A stretch of DNA of 64,000 bases from Staphylotrichum longicolle (taxonomy: Eukaryota; Ascomycota; Sordariomycetes; Sordariales; Chaetomiaceae). Below, piece by piece: positions 21,395-33,459 of this stretch (its first letter is position 1; every line of letters begins with the position of its first letter). Under the pieces are notes generated by a model, which searched no databases, was not told the origin of the DNA, and saw only the letters and a program-made list of their open reading frames with translations. The translations under genes were made by a program, and so were the position numbers. The stretch covers positions 496,001 through 560,000 of the forward strand of contig JAHCVI010000003.1 in assembly GCA_019096155.1 (NCBI GenBank). Reading direction: 5' to 3'.

Positions 21395-23846
21395 CTAATC
21401 CCCCATCAACTTCTTCACCCTCCTCTGCATCCCCTCCTCAAACTGATCCACTCCCCGCTCCAACACAGTCAACTTCCCCGCCGCCAGCTTATACACCACT
21501 CTTCTTCTCAATCCTTCTTCCTCTTCCTCTTCCTCAGCCTCACTCCCTTCCTCCTCGTCCACCACCCCCTCCACCACCCCCTCACGAACCACCTGTCGTG
21601 GGAAACCAGCACCACCGCCCCGCCCCAGCCCCTCAGCGCCTCCCGCAGCGCCGAGACCGTCTCGTAGTCCAGATGCGTCGTCACCTCGTCCAGCACCAGC
21701 AAGCCCGGCCGTCGCCACAGCAACCTCGCCAGCTCGCACCGCACGAGCTGCCCGCCAGACAACTTGCGCAGCGGCACGTCCGACGCCGTCCGCCCCTGCA
21801 GCCCGAGCGAGCCCAGCAGGCCACGGAGCTCGCCCTCGTCCAGCGCACCCTCGACCTCGCTCGTCAGCAGCGCCAGCGCGGTGAGCGACGGGTCGTTCTG
21901 ACCCCGCGCCTGCAGCTGCTCGACGGCGTGCTGCGAGTAGTACGACAGCTTGAGCCGGGGGTGCGCCGTCACGGTGCCCGTCTGCTGCGAGCGCGGGGGG
22001 GCCGGGTCGCCGACCAGCAGGCGGATCAGCGTCGACTTGCCGGCGCCGTTGAGGCCGAGGATGCCGATGCGGTCGCCCTCGCTCACGGTCAGGGTGATGT
22101 CCTGTAGCGTGGGGGCCGGTTTGGTGGCGGCGCCCTTGGCGGGCGGGTAGCGGAAGGTGAGCTTCTCGAGGGAGAGCAGGGCGCCGGGGAAGCGCAGGTC
22201 CGGCGGGTCCGGGAGGGTGATGGAGACACCGCGCTCGTCTTGGGGGATGGCGATGTCGGCGCGCGCCGAGAAGTGGTAGCCTGCCAGGTCGCGGTTGAGC
22301 TTGAAGCGGCCGCCCTTTTCGTTGACTTGCATGCCCATGCGGTCGTCGAGGCGCTTTTGGCGCGACTTGGCCTGGCGGATCTTGTTTTGGTCGTCGTTCT
22401 TACGGCCCTGGGCGAGGTTCTGCCGGATGGACTCCTGCATGTGGGCCTTTTGCTTGTCCTGGGCCTCCTTCATCTTGGTGAGGTACACCTTCTTCTCGAC
22501 CTGGGAAGACTCGTAGGTCGGGAGGTCGCCGTGGAAATAGGTCAGGTCCTTGTCCTTGACGATGAGCAGGTCGGTGCAGACAGAGCTGGTGAAATCGCGG
22601 TCGTGGGAGACGAGGATGAGCGTGGGCGGGGTGGGGAGGTCTTCAAGGCTCTGAAGATAGCGCTGCAGCCAGATGATGCCGAGGAGGTCGAGGAAGTTGG
22701 TGGGCTCGTCGAGGATGAGGATATCGGTTTCTGGAGCAGGGCTGTCGCGAGTGCACTGCGCATACGCCGCCGCCCGAGAGACGTCGAGCCTTGGTCATGT
22801 AGGCCTCCGTAAAGCCAAGACCAGTCAAGATCTTTTTGGCACGCGACTCAATGTCGGCCATCCGCGACGGCTCAACTTGGAGCTGAAGATCGGCAAGGTC
22901 TACGGCCTCCTGGGTCTCGGCCTGAAGTGTCTCGGGCAAGATGTCGTCTGCGGGCTGCTCATTTCTGGTTGAGCTAGTTAACTACCGGGGTATTCAGGGG
23001 CTCGGGAGATCAGGGATGTCCTACAACGCGGCAGACTGGGCAACTGCTTTCTCGTACTCAACCAATGCCTTGCGTGCCTGCAATCCTCTTGCGCCGCTTC
23101 TCAGCCTAGCGTCTTTGTCGAGGATGAAGAGACGCTTCTGCATGCGCTCGTGGCGTAGCTTGCGCAACGCCCGCAGGGCACCGTACGCGTCCGTGCTATT
23201 TACTCCGGAAGAGAGTGCTGGGGGAGCGTTAGACTGGGCCCACGTTCACTGTCGCACTGCACTTACAGTTGATCTCCTGCTCCAGGTCACTCTTGGCCGT
23301 GGCCTTGTCGACGACGTCCTCGAGTACAGTAGGCCCGCCAGTGCCTGCGGAGGGAGTGGTCGCCGGCAAGTCGTCCGTGTTTGCGTCGCTGATGTTTGTC
23401 TGCTGCAAAATCGACACCCGGGTCTGCTCCGGGATGCCGGGGATAAGTTTGTCGGCGATGGCGCGCAGCAAGGCTGGAAAACCGTCAACCACTGTTTAAG
23501 GGGGTAGTTGTTTGCCCATACTTACTCGACTTGCCCGAGCCATTCCCTTCTACCAATGCATAGCGACTCCCAGCCTTCAAGCGTAGCTTCGCATTGCTGA
23601 GGATCTCTGTGCCCTCTGCGCCAGCCTTGCCCTTGCCTTTTCCTTTGCCCGCCTTCTCACCAGCGGCCGAAGTGACAGTAATGTTGAGACCCTCAATATC
23701 GAGCTACCGTCTGTGTGAGATTTCTACCCGCGTGAGATTAAAGAGTCGGTATTCACCTCCCGGTAGTTGGGGCTCTCAATGTGAAAGCGCGTTTGTTTGC
23801 ACGACACCAGGATTGTCGAGACGGACTCGGCCGCGATGGACGTCAT
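21395..23846 (-). CDS. ABCF-type twin ATPase (GCN20/ABCF family), interrupted by three frameshifts
   Basis: Exons in minus order: 23846..23757, 23703..23526, 23473..23267, 23217..23025 and 22964 to the end. All introns are in phase. It is a soluble two-ATPase protein with no membrane helices. First ATPase: Walker A GNGSGKST, signature RLSGG, Walker B ILILDEPTNFLDLLGI, switch SHDRDF. A charged linker (KMKEAQDKQKAHMQ) follows. Second ATPase: LNGAGKSTL, LSGGQLVRCELARLL, LVLDEVTTHLD, SHDRWF. ABCF proteins act on ribosomes in translation control or ribosome assembly. The reading frame breaks at about 22766-22775 (between LSGG and WRMRSALA), about 22726 (QKP/DILIL) and about 21577-21587 (HDRWFV/REGVVEG), each consistent with one missing base. 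The frame after each break is open and conserved, so the losses are recent or are sequence errors. Confidence 0.8.
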
Positions 23847-24395
23847 TGTCGTGTTCCGTGTTGTGGGACGCTCTTCAATTGAATGGACAGCAGTTGAACA
23901 CCGAATTGAGAAATGAAGCGGCTTGAACCTGACACTTTTGGGATCTGGCTTCTACTGTGCGATGAAGTGAAGTGCAAGCCTGAGGTTATATCCGACCCTG
24001 GGCCCGGAGATGGCGCCATTGGCCATTCCGTTTCTGCAAGCCTTTGGAAGTAAATGCTGCACAGCCGGCTCCGATCGGGCTGCCGTGTGGCTCCATTACG
24101 CTCTCGGTTGCTCGTTCCGGCGATTACGTTTCGGCCGTGAGTCACGCCGACCGGTGCTCATTGGCCGGGAAACTGCGGCCGTCCCACGCCGTTGTTGCAG
24201 ATGCATACGGAAGTGCCTTAGCTCTTGCCAATTCTCAAATTCCATCACGCAATGAACGGAAACAACGGCTTTGCCCAACCTTCATTTCTCATTGCGATTA
24301 GACACGGATAGAAACCCCCAATGCCTGACAGAGACAACCTTGACCCAAACACAAAACCAAACCACGAAACCGGACCAAACCAACCTAGACCCCTT
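23847..24395. promoter_or_regulatory. intergenic, ABCF promoter / transporter 3' region
   Basis: About 550 bp between two tandem minus-strand genes. It should hold the ABCF promoter and the sugar transporter 3' UTR. An A-rich stretch lies near 24340-24375. No other gene is seen. Confidence 0.4.
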
Positions 24396-26225
24396 CTACA
24401 CTGTTCTCAACGCCTGTTTCTCATCCCCCGGGACCCTATCATCTCTCACGCGCCCCATCTGCGCCGCAAACGTCGTCGTGGGCTTCCACTTGCCCGACTT
24501 GCGCGGCGTCGTCTCCTCCATCATGCTGTCGATCTGCTCCAGCGTGAGGCTCTTCATCTCGGGCACCATAAAGTAGGCAAACGCCAGCGACAGCACGCAC
24601 AGCGAGCCCCAGATGAAGAAGACCTTGGGCCCCAGGGCCGCGGACCCGGGCTCGTTGCCCACCATGTACGGCGTGATGACGGCGATGATGCAGTTCCAGA
24701 ACCAGTTGGACGCCGTCGAGATGCCGACCCCGCGCGACCGGATCGGCAGCGGGAAGCACTCGCCCACGATGACCCACCCCACGGGGCCCCACGTGGCGGC
24801 GAAGAAGAAGATGTAGATGCAGATGAAGGCGATCATGGCCTTGACCGCGTCGTCGTTGCGCTCCTCGGCCCGCCCCGCCGTCACGCCCACGCCCGCGACG
24901 ATGAACTGCGCGATGATCATGCCCACGCCGCCCCAGTTGAGGAGCGGCCGCCGTCCGAGGTACTCGATCGCCCAAAAGGAGAGGGGCGTCGAGAGCACGT
25001 TGACGAGCGTCGTGACGAGGGAAATCAGGAACGGGTTGTGGATGGTACCGAGCTGTTGGAAGAAGGTCGTTCCAAAGTAAAAGATGAAGTTGATGCCTTG
25101 TCGGGCCACGTCAGTCAATCTGAGAGACGGGGTCGTTGATAGCACTGGGGCTGCTCACCTGTCAACTGCTGCATCATCTGGATGCCCGTCCCGAGAAGCG
25201 TGCGCCGCAGGTTGCTGTTGCCCTTGAACAGCGACCCCTGAAAGCAGGCCATCCACGAGCCGATGTAGCTGGTCTGCGGGATGACCTGCATCTCATACTC
25301 GTGGTTGGCAACGATCTCGGCCAACTCGTCCTTTATGTAGTCCGAGTCGAGCGGCTGGCCGCGCACCAACGAGAGGTCCTTTGCGGCGGCGTCGATTTTG
25401 CCTTTCATGACGTGGAAACGCGGGGACTCGGCTGTCGAGCGTCAGTGTCTAGGTGATCAAACGGGAAACGGTTAGGTGAGGCTCACGCAGGATGAACAGT
25501 CCGATTCCCAAGATCAGAGCCCACAGAAACTGGATGCCGACAGGAATGCGGTACGACCCGGTATCATTGCGGGTTGAGGTGGCATACGTGACACAGTTGG
25601 CCAGCAGAATTCCCAGCGTGATGCAGAACTGGTAGCCGGAGACCAGCGCACCACGGACCTTTCTGGGGGCAACCTCGGCCATGTACAAGAGGATGACGGC
25701 GGAAATAAACCCGACCCCAAGGCCTGAGACCAGACGGCCCATGACGAAAAGAACCACTTGGTTCGTCGCCGCAATCTCGAGGACGCAGCCGACGGAGAAG
25801 ACGACACATCCGATGATGATGGTAGGGCGCCGCCCGATAAAGTCGGCCACGTCTCCGGCGATCAGAGCTCCGAAAAAGGTGCCGCAGGACAGGATGGACG
25901 TCATGAGCGACTTGGTCGACGACGGGAGGCCGAACTCGGTGGGATCGACGCCGATGGGCCGTCCGGTCTCGTAGTCGTACTGCAGCCCGGTATACAACGT
26001 AATGAAGTACGGCATCCCGAGCACCCCTGACATCCAACCCGTGTCATATCCAAAGACTGATGCTGTCAATACGGTCTGGGTCTTGAGTGGGACCGGGAGA
26101 GACTCACATATACCTCCAAAGGCGGCAAAGGCACAGAGCAGGTAGGCCTTGAGGGTCACAGGTGCCTCGACCCTCGACAGGTCGGCCGTGCCCGATAAGG
26201 AGGGGTATATTGCGACGCCAACCAT
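24396..26225 (-). CDS. MFS sugar transporter (glucose/RCO-3 type)
   Basis: Exons in minus order: 26225..26108, 26056..25487, 25431..25159 and 25096..24396, giving 553 residues. Splicing restores the family landmarks FGGIFFGYDTGW (helix 1), GRRPTIIIG, GRLVSGLGVGFISA, LPESPRFHV (end of helix 6), QQLTGINFIFYFGTTFF (helix 7), YLGRRPLLNWGG and PVGWVIVGECFPLPIRSRGVG. Twelve hydrophobic segments fit a proton-coupled hexose transporter in the plasma membrane. The closest type I recognise is the Neurospora RCO-3/HGT group, but the substrate is inferred. One acceptor is AAG (exon 4). It is about 18.6 kb from creA and not adjacent, so common control by CreA is only a guess. Confidence 0.9.
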
Positions 26226-27943
26226 GTTGTCCAGGTTGATGAAGGGCTCATATCATGGATCTGGACTGGCAATACAGGAAAGGCAGAACCAACAGGAAGA
26301 AAACCAACACCATGAAGGGGGTGGGCGCGGTTAGTGAATATAGCCAGAGCCGCGGTTCATGGCCACATGGTGGCTTTCAGCTTCCCAGAGTCAAACAAAC
26401 CGCTTTGGGGGTCTGGAACATTGGCACTGAGATCTTTGTCGCCAAGGGTAGCTCAGCCCGGGAGGAGTGATAAAGAGGACGGGAATCGCGACGAGGACAA
26501 TGGGTGAAGATGTGGAATCCCGTCCTGGTCTGTCCACCTCGTGCACAGTATTCACAAAGCAGCCTTCCTTCCAGCCTCGAGAGGCGCTGCGAGGGCCTTG
26601 GCGCGTCTGCTTTGGGATATCACGGCCAGTGGTTCATCCCTTGGAGGAACCTGTGCAACACAAACCCGCCACTGGGCGGCGGGGGAAGGGTTTGTCAACC
26701 CCAGGTGGGCAGACGTGAGATGCAGGCCTTCGCCATCTCAGCGGTCACTGGCTGACATCTGACTGCGGAAGACGGTGAGCGAGGTCACGCACGGCATTGA
26801 AGCCGGTCGAGGGGGAGATGCCCATCACGGTCACGCCAAAGAAAGATGCGGGGTTGGCTAACCACTCCCGCCTTTCAAAAGGAACGGTTTTCTGGTCATT
26901 TTAGTGTCCCAGAGTCGCTGAGCCAATCCTGGGGCTCCGAGACGCAACGCCACACGGCAAGCGTCTTGTTTGCTGCCCAAAGCGTTCTGGGGGCCGAGAC
27001 CAGCGCGAGCGGCTTGCGCTAACGATTGGCTTTCCATTCCGGCCAGTCTGTTGAAGGACGGTACGGGGTACGAACCTGCAAGTGGAAGTCGAACGTTGTG
27101 GCGTGTCACAACTCTTCGATGTTGGAAAGGGGAAAGGGGTGCAGCTTTGGTTGGTTAGAAGCAACTGAACTTGCCTGCCGTGGCACAGAACGGCTGCGGC
27201 CCCACATCACCGGCCCGGACGATCAGCGCACAGGGATGCAACCCCCCATCGAACCTTCTGCCTCCAGCACTGCAGAGGCAGATGCCCGCCTCAATTCCAA
27301 GTTCCTCATATTTGTGTGTCCTTCGGTCATTTCCAGGTCTCCAGCCTGCAAGATGCACCCCAGATTTCCCAGTTTGTCCACGGCTGATAGACGCATGCAC
27401 TGCGCCGGCATGCCACTGAGCCCTGCCTACCTGCTCCATGCACAGTGCCCCATCATCGACGTTGGCACAAGCAGCGGAAACGATCCGATCGTCCTGCGAG
27501 CCATTTAAGACATCCGATGGCTGTTCCCTGGCTGGGTATGTTCTGTAGCCTCGGCGCTGACTTTGACTGGGATGTCAAGAGCTGGCTGCCAGATGCCGAG
27601 ATCTCGGATGGCCCATGCCGACGAAAATCGGGGACTCCCGACTCAAAAGCTCGTCACAATCAATAGTGTCTTGGAGAGTGGTCACGCTTTCCGGTCTCAA
27701 TTACTCTTTGTTGACGGGAGCCATCCACGTGTGCGGGCCGCACTGCTATCGCATGTGCAAGTCGTTCAAAGAAGCGCCGGCATCGATGCGACTGCTGCAT
27801 CCGGCCCGGATCCGAGAGCACGGCTTTGCTAGCCGATAGTTGCCACCAGAAGACACAGGGCAGTTTGTTAGGTGTCGTGAGTAATCTATGGATGGTGCCA
27901 TCTACCTAGGCAAAAAGGTGAAAATGTGACAAAAGTAAATGGC
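26226..27943. other. gene-free region upstream of the sugar transporter
   Basis: About 1.7 kb with scattered short open frames on both strands, none with recognisable content or splice support. It should include the transporter promoter. Confidence 0.45.
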
Positions 27944-28017
27944 TGATTTCGTCCAGGTTCGAACTGGAGACCTTCAGTGTGTTAGACTGACGTGATAACC
28001 AACTACACCACGAAACC
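27944..28017 (-). tRNA. tRNA-Val (AAC)
   Basis: A 74-nt cloverleaf without an intron. The acceptor stem is GGTTTCG with CGAAATC, the D arm reads GTAGTTGGTTATCAC, the anticodon loop is TCTAACACA (AAC at 34-36), and the T arm GTTCGAACC... ends with discriminator A. A run of TTTT lies just downstream on the minus strand, which suits RNA polymerase III termination. Confidence 0.93.
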
Positions 28018-28568
28018 ATTTGTTGTTGGAAGGCGAACCGTGCATTTGGTCTAGATGTGGGGTTGCGGGTACCTGCAAACCCCATCCCAGCCCAGAAACA
28101 CTTCGACATGATCGAAATGAATGCTCCGTTCAACTGCTTTGGATTCGAAACATGATTTTGTCAGTTATCAGGTAGCCCAAAGCCTGATCTATATACATTT
28201 TGGCTGTCTTTACATGCCCAAGATGTCACGCATTGTGAAGTTCGCGTTGGAGGATAGGGGCTCAGGGGCTGTTCCCCTCTGTCTTGTGGCTCCGAGGAGA
28301 GTTGTCCTCTTTGCTCTAGATATTGCCGAACATGAGACTCACTTCTCGTGAGATTCCCTAAGTAAATCTTTGCTGGAGAAACAAAGTAGATGGATGTCTC
28401 AGATCTCAGCATGCCAGTCTGCCCTCAGTGAACTTCTCCCACGGACAGGTCTTGCTTATTTCAGGGAGGCCACGTCGAAAAACAAATGAAGAAAATCCAG
28501 TTCTCTTCATTATCTGTGACCACTCTAATTCTTGCATCTATGCCTCAAATCATTGACTATCCTACACT
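28018..28568. other. intergenic, tRNA-Val to GT69 gene
   Basis: About 550 bp between divergent transcription units. It likely holds the GT69 promoter. No motif is assigned. Confidence 0.4.
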
Positions 28569-30190
28569 ATGATCAAACGAAGCCGTTTTGTCATCGCCCA
28601 GGTTTCCGTGTTCTATGTCTGCTCTTTGTACGTCTTCTGGAGATACTGTCGGTTCCCACAATTTGACAGACCTGGTTCGCCCGCCAATCGCCCCTTTATC
28701 TCTTGAAAGAGATCTCTGACAGTCCTGAAAAGCTCAACAACCCTCGCATTTTCCGATACACAACCTCCACCCGGCAGCGGTCCCGCTCAACAGGACCAAC
28801 CATGACCAAGCAGTATTGGCGGCCGTAACAACGCCGATCAGGCCATCAGACCCCCAGGTTCAGGGATATACAATTGGAACTCAGACTGAAAACACTGTCG
28901 AATATACCCTCGAAGAATCCTTACGAGCTGCCAAAGCTGCCTCACTGATGCCATCCATCCTCGACCCCTCCGACACCTCATTCGACCGTATGGTCTGTCC
29001 ACACCTCAACTCGTCTCGCTACAGCTACCTCAGACCGGACCCTACACAGCCTGCCCTCACTGAGAAGCAATACTTCTTTGCCCTCAATCTTCGGCAATGT
29101 GTCGACCTGCTCCCGCGCCTGCTCGGCTCCTTGATCGAAGCCATCCGCTTTCTCGGCCCCGAGCACTGCGCTCTCAGCATCGTCGAGGGCAACTCTGCCG
29201 ACGGCACGCTCGAGGTCCTGCGGCTGCTGGTGCCCGAGCTGAAAACAATGGGCGTGGAGTACTGGCTGGCCTCGAGCACGCTGGATCCCTCCCAGGGGCT
29301 ACGCATCAGAAAGCTGGCCAAGCTCCGGGCGATGGCCATCGAGCCGGTGACGGGACCGGCAACCGTTCTTCAGCCCAAGCCGGGTGAGCAGCCTGATGAG
29401 ATCGGAACGACAACCTACTACTCCCAGCCCGCCACTTCCAAGCTCCCACTCGCCGCCAACGCAACCATAATCTTCATCAACGACGTCGCCGCCTGCGCGG
29501 AGGACATCCTCGAGCTGATCCACCAAAGAATCTTTCAATCAGCCGACATGGTCTGGTAAGCGTCCCCTCCCCCTCGCGCGCGTCTCACAAGAAAATCTCC
29601 AATAACCCACTCTGTTCACTTCTCGACAGCGCAATGGACTGGAACAACCCCTTCCCCACCCTCCCCACCACCCTCCCCCTGCCCCCCATCTTCTACGACG
29701 TCTGGATCGCCCGCTCCCTCTCGGGCAACCTCCTCTTCGACATCCCGCCCGCCACCGGCTCGTGGCAGCACTCGCTCGACCTCTTCTTCGACCACCCGCC
29801 CTCGCGCGCGCGCTTCCTCGCCGGCTTGCCGACCCAGGTCTTCTCCTGCTGGAACGGCGCGGTCGCCCTCCGCGCCGCGCCCCTGGCCCGCGGCGACGCG
29901 GCCTTCCGCTGGCCGCGGCCGGGCGAGTGCTTCCAAGGGGAGCCGCAGCTGCTGTGCAAGGACCTGTGGGGCAGAGGGTACGGCAGGATCGCGGTCGTGC
30001 CCGCGGTGAACCTCGAGTACACGGACCGCGGGGGCCGGTGGGTCAAGAAGGAGAAGGGGTACGTGAGCGATCTTGGATGGATGAGAGGAGGGAGCGGATC
30101 GCGTGGGAGGCGCGGCCGCCGGAGATGGTCAAGTGCGTGCCGACTTTTACGGAGCAGGAGTGGTTGCCTTGGAATGAGAGTATGTCATAG
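28569..30190 (+). CDS. GT69-family (CMT1/CAP59-like) mannosyltransferase, reading frame disturbed
   Basis: The likely start, ATG 28569, opens a type II signal anchor (VIAQVSVFYVCSLYVFW). The body lies in another frame (up to 29555) and continues after a 74-nt intron (29556-29629, GTAAGC...ACAG) from 29630. Family marks are YFFALNLRQCVDLLPRLLGS, SIVEGNSADGTLEVL, IIFINDVAACAEDILELIH, VCAMDWNNPF, FYDVWIARSLSG, VFSCWNGAVALRA, QGEPQLLCKDLW and IAVVPAVNLEYTD. These are Golgi alpha-mannosyltransferases of capsule/cell-wall glycan synthesis. The anchor-to-body junction is unresolved: an intron at 28675-28732 keeps phase but has weak sites. Near 30073-30085 the frame breaks and resumes as DERRERIAWEARPPEMVKC...EWLPW, ending at 30190, as if one base were missing. 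Confidence 0.75.
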
Positions 30191-31040
30191 TGATGGTAGA
30201 GGATAGTGGTTTTACTCTGGATGGGTGGATTGTGGTTGAGTTGGTGGAACAAGAAGAAATGGGCATGAACAAACATATGAGCTGACTCAACAGTAGACTT
30301 AATTTTCCCAGCTCCGCAATACCAACATTGAGAAGACGACAGTACTTCGAAGGGTGCTCTTGCTTCTTTCCGCAAGACAAGCGAAAAATTGATCTTCTGC
30401 CAGCTCAAGGGCAACAATTGTGTGACCAGACAGACCACTGAATGATTGCCGAGCTGCCACTCCCAGTTCTCGGCCGGACCTGGCAAGGGAGATAGCAACT
30501 GTTGCACAAATGAGTGAAACATGCTTCTGCAGGCATCCCTTTCGAGTGGGAGGGAGACTGACCCTTGAATGACTGGGGTACCTCACATATCATCGGAACC
30601 CGCATCAAGGGCGGGGAATTTGACACTCCAAAAACGGCGAGGAAGCACGCGAGCAATGTTGAACTGTACACAACTGGCATGGTATTATCTCGGGCGCAAT
30701 TAGGAACAAGAAGGCAACTGCCAAAACTAAAGGCACAAATAAAAAGCACAGAAGCCCGGGGGCACGCCCCGGCAGAGTATCAAGTCGAAGGATAAAACAG
30801 CCCATAAAATACCGAGATCAAATCCGCCTGGCCCTCTCCTCACATCCCGAATACAATCCAAGGCCATGCCTGGAACTCCCACCATACGAATGCCACCCAG
30901 AAACACACACCATCCCAGCTATGCACAGGGTAAAGAGGTAGATTAGGTTATGCCGCTATTCTTGTCGTGTCTCGTGTCTCGTAGAAGCAGTGTCCTCGAC
31001 AGTCCGCGGTATGGTTGCCGAGGATGATGCCATTATGAGC
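30191..31040. other. intergenic, convergent 3' ends
   Basis: About 850 bp between the stop codons of the GT69 gene (+) and the surface-protein gene (-). No additional gene is seen. Confidence 0.5.
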
Positions 31041-31815
31041 TTAGAGAAGGGCAGCAAAGCCAGCCGCGAGGAAGACGAGGGCACTGGCGGGGCCGACGAC
31101 GCTGGCGGCACCCTCGGGAATCTTGGTGGTGGTCGGCTGGGCGGACGGCTTGGCGGTGGACACGCTCGTCGAGTTGGGCCGCACGTAGCTCGAGGTGGGC
31201 ACGAACGAGGGGTTCCAGGTGGACGACCCGCCAGCGGTCGAGGTGGTGTTCAGCCCGACGCTGAAAGAAGAGCTGCTCGTGGTGGTAGTGGGCGGCGCAG
31301 TCGAGGTGCTGGAGCTCGAGGTCGAGGTCGAGAGTCGCGGGGGAGGGGTCTGCGAGACCAGGCCTCCGGTGACGGTGTAGGCCGCGGCGCAGGCGACCAA
31401 GTCCATGCCCTCGGGGCAGCACCACGTCTCGCCCTTGGTGTCGGACGTGCAGTAATATCCGGCGTCGCACGAGTCTGAGAGTGGGTTAGCACTGGCGGTT
31501 GATTCAATATTCACGGCGCTACTTACCACCGGACTTGTTAGGGCAGCAAACCTCCCCGGCGGCGGGGTTGAAGCAGTGGACCTGGCTGTCGGCGGAAGAG
31601 CAGGTGGTGTAGCCAGCGCCGCAGGCCTGTTCGCAAGTGGTGCCAGCGCCGCAGACGGCCTGCTCCGGCTGGTATCCCAGCTCCTGGCGGCGGACGACGC
31701 CAAAGAGGCTGCGGGAAGCTGCCTTCATCATGCTCGGCTGGTAAGGCGTCGGCTCGGCGGCGACATTGGCGGCAAAGGTGAGGGCCGCGAGAGCGGCGAC
31801 GGACTTGACGAGCAT
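31041..31815 (-). CDS. secreted cysteine-rich, Ser/Thr-rich GPI-anchored-type protein
   Basis: Exons 31815..31527 and 31474..31041 (52-nt intron, GTAAGT...TCAG), giving 240 residues. The N-terminus MLVKSVAALAALTFAANVAAEP is a signal peptide. The central part has about ten cysteines in short-spaced pairs (VCGAGTTCEQACGAGYTTC, EVCCPN, DSCDAGYYC, TWCCPEG). A Ser/Thr/Pro-rich stalk (about residues 140-215) follows, and a C-terminal hydrophobic tail (ASVVGPASALVFLAAGFAALL) suits GPI-anchor addition. Together this suggests an abundant cell-wall or plasma-membrane surface protein. Proteins of this pattern in related fungi are unnamed, and I cannot give a molecular function. Confidence 0.85.
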
Positions 31816-33366
31816 TTTGACGGCTGAGTTGGATGTCGATCGGATTATCGCGCGCAGGTTCGGTCGGGGATTTCGAAGAAAGGGGCGTCGAAAGGGTTGT
31901 AAGACAGGATCGCGAGGCTGTTCACGCCGTGGATGTGGAGAAACGAATGGATCGAGCGCGAGACTCTGTAGGTAATGAACGACGGTTTCTTCGTGTGAAG
32001 AAGACGAAATGGCAGACTGGAAGCAAGCAGGCGCGGGAAAGGGAAATGAGCGTGGAAAAACGGCAGCGACGATCTGGGGGCGGGCGGGTCTGCTTGGGTC
32101 GATACCCCAGGCAATCGCAGGGAAACCTGGAAGTACCTGGCCAGCCAACCGTTGCGCGCGGGGTACATGGGATGCCAAGCAACCACCAATCGCATCTCCT
32201 TAATTTTAGCTCGGGCGCATGCTCCTTGGGTGGCCCAGACGAGGCGCGGTACCTGCGTCGTCCCTGCCACTGGCAGCCAGGAACACCAATGATAACGGAT
32301 TTTGCGCATGAACAGCAAAACCCTGAAAACCCAATTCACGCTTCCACTCTAATCGTCGATACCCAACCCGACAGAGTTCCCTGTTTTCGGCACACCACGT
32401 CGGCAAAATCGCGACGCACACTGACGTGGTCAGGCCTCTCAGGTTGAAAACCGGAAAGCCAAGCAACCGACCGCACGGCCATGTCGCTTGGATTGGTCTG
32501 GCCAAGGAAGCCAAAGCCATTCTCGGCCAGAGCGCCGTCCAAGGCAACGTCGGCAGATTTAGCAACTAGCGCCTCCTGTCGCCTCCTGCTGCGTGGGGAT
32601 CGGCGAAATGAGCCAAGCAGCTGGGCCAGGAACAGACAACGATCTGATCCGAAGATCGACAGAAAGCCAGAAATCTGGCCAGCCTGCGGGCGGTCTAAAA
32701 CCAGGAAAATCAATCGTCACCCAAACATTGCTTTGCTGACTTGCAAGCGCCTGCGATGCGCTGAAACCTTTGCGATTTCAACGCCTCAGCTCGCGCCGCC
32801 TTGCCGCCGTTCGTGCCTCACCTCGTCCGAGAGCCACGATTGACTGGCTGGCAATGTCCCGTTGTGGCTGTCGGCTTGTTTCAGCAGGCAGTGGATGGTC
32901 TGTGCTCGACGACACATCGGAGCCAACCGACCCACCCCGACACCCCGGAGGTGCGGTTTCGGCCCCACAGGACCTCCGGGCCGGCTTGCAAACACTGGCC
33001 CTGGCCGAAAACTCGGATATCAGGTAGGGCTTAACGTTACTCGGTAACCCCCACATCCACCGAAAGGAAGCGCTCCTGATCGCGGAGCAATGGACCAAGT
33101 TTCTTCAGACGAATCTCGGACCGCATCGTTTTCTGGCTCGAAACAAGTTGCGCGGAACCCCAAGCCGAAGCATCCGGCGGGCCAGCATCGGAATCAGGAG
33201 GGCGAGGAATGCGCTAGTTAAACTGCCCGCCCTCGTACACATAAAAACTCCTACCGGAGCTTCCCCTTAGAGTCCCTTTTCCAAGTCCGTCCAGCCAGGA
33301 ATCCGACGTGCATGCCGAGGGGCTGCCTCGTCAGGCGGGTTTGGCGAGTCATGTCGATATCCACAT
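31816..33366. other. gene-free region upstream of the surface-protein gene
   Basis: About 1.55 kb. It should include the promoter of the surface-protein gene. Open frames here have no recognisable content. No repeats are noted. Confidence 0.45.
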
Positions 33367-33459
33367 GCGGGTTTAGCTCAGTTGGGAGAGCGTCAGACTG
33401 AAGTCGAAACTTCGGGACAATAAATCTGAAGGTCGTGTGTTCGATCCACACAAACCGCA
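33367..33459 (+). tRNA. tRNA-Phe (GAA), with 20-nt intron
   Basis: The 5' half GCGGGTTTAGCTCAGTTGG carries the D arm, the anticodon stem-loop is TCAGACTGAAG with anticodon GAA, and a 20-nt intron occupies 33404-33423, directly after position 37. The 3' half has T arm GTGTGTTCGATCCACAC and acceptor AAACCGC plus A. The mature length is 73 nt. A T6 run follows at about 33466-33472, a polymerase III terminator. Confidence 0.95.

Noticed and set aside
24321..25139. 272-codon plus-strand open frame
   Set aside because: It is antisense to the last exon of the MFS sugar transporter, whose motifs and splice phases are convincing.
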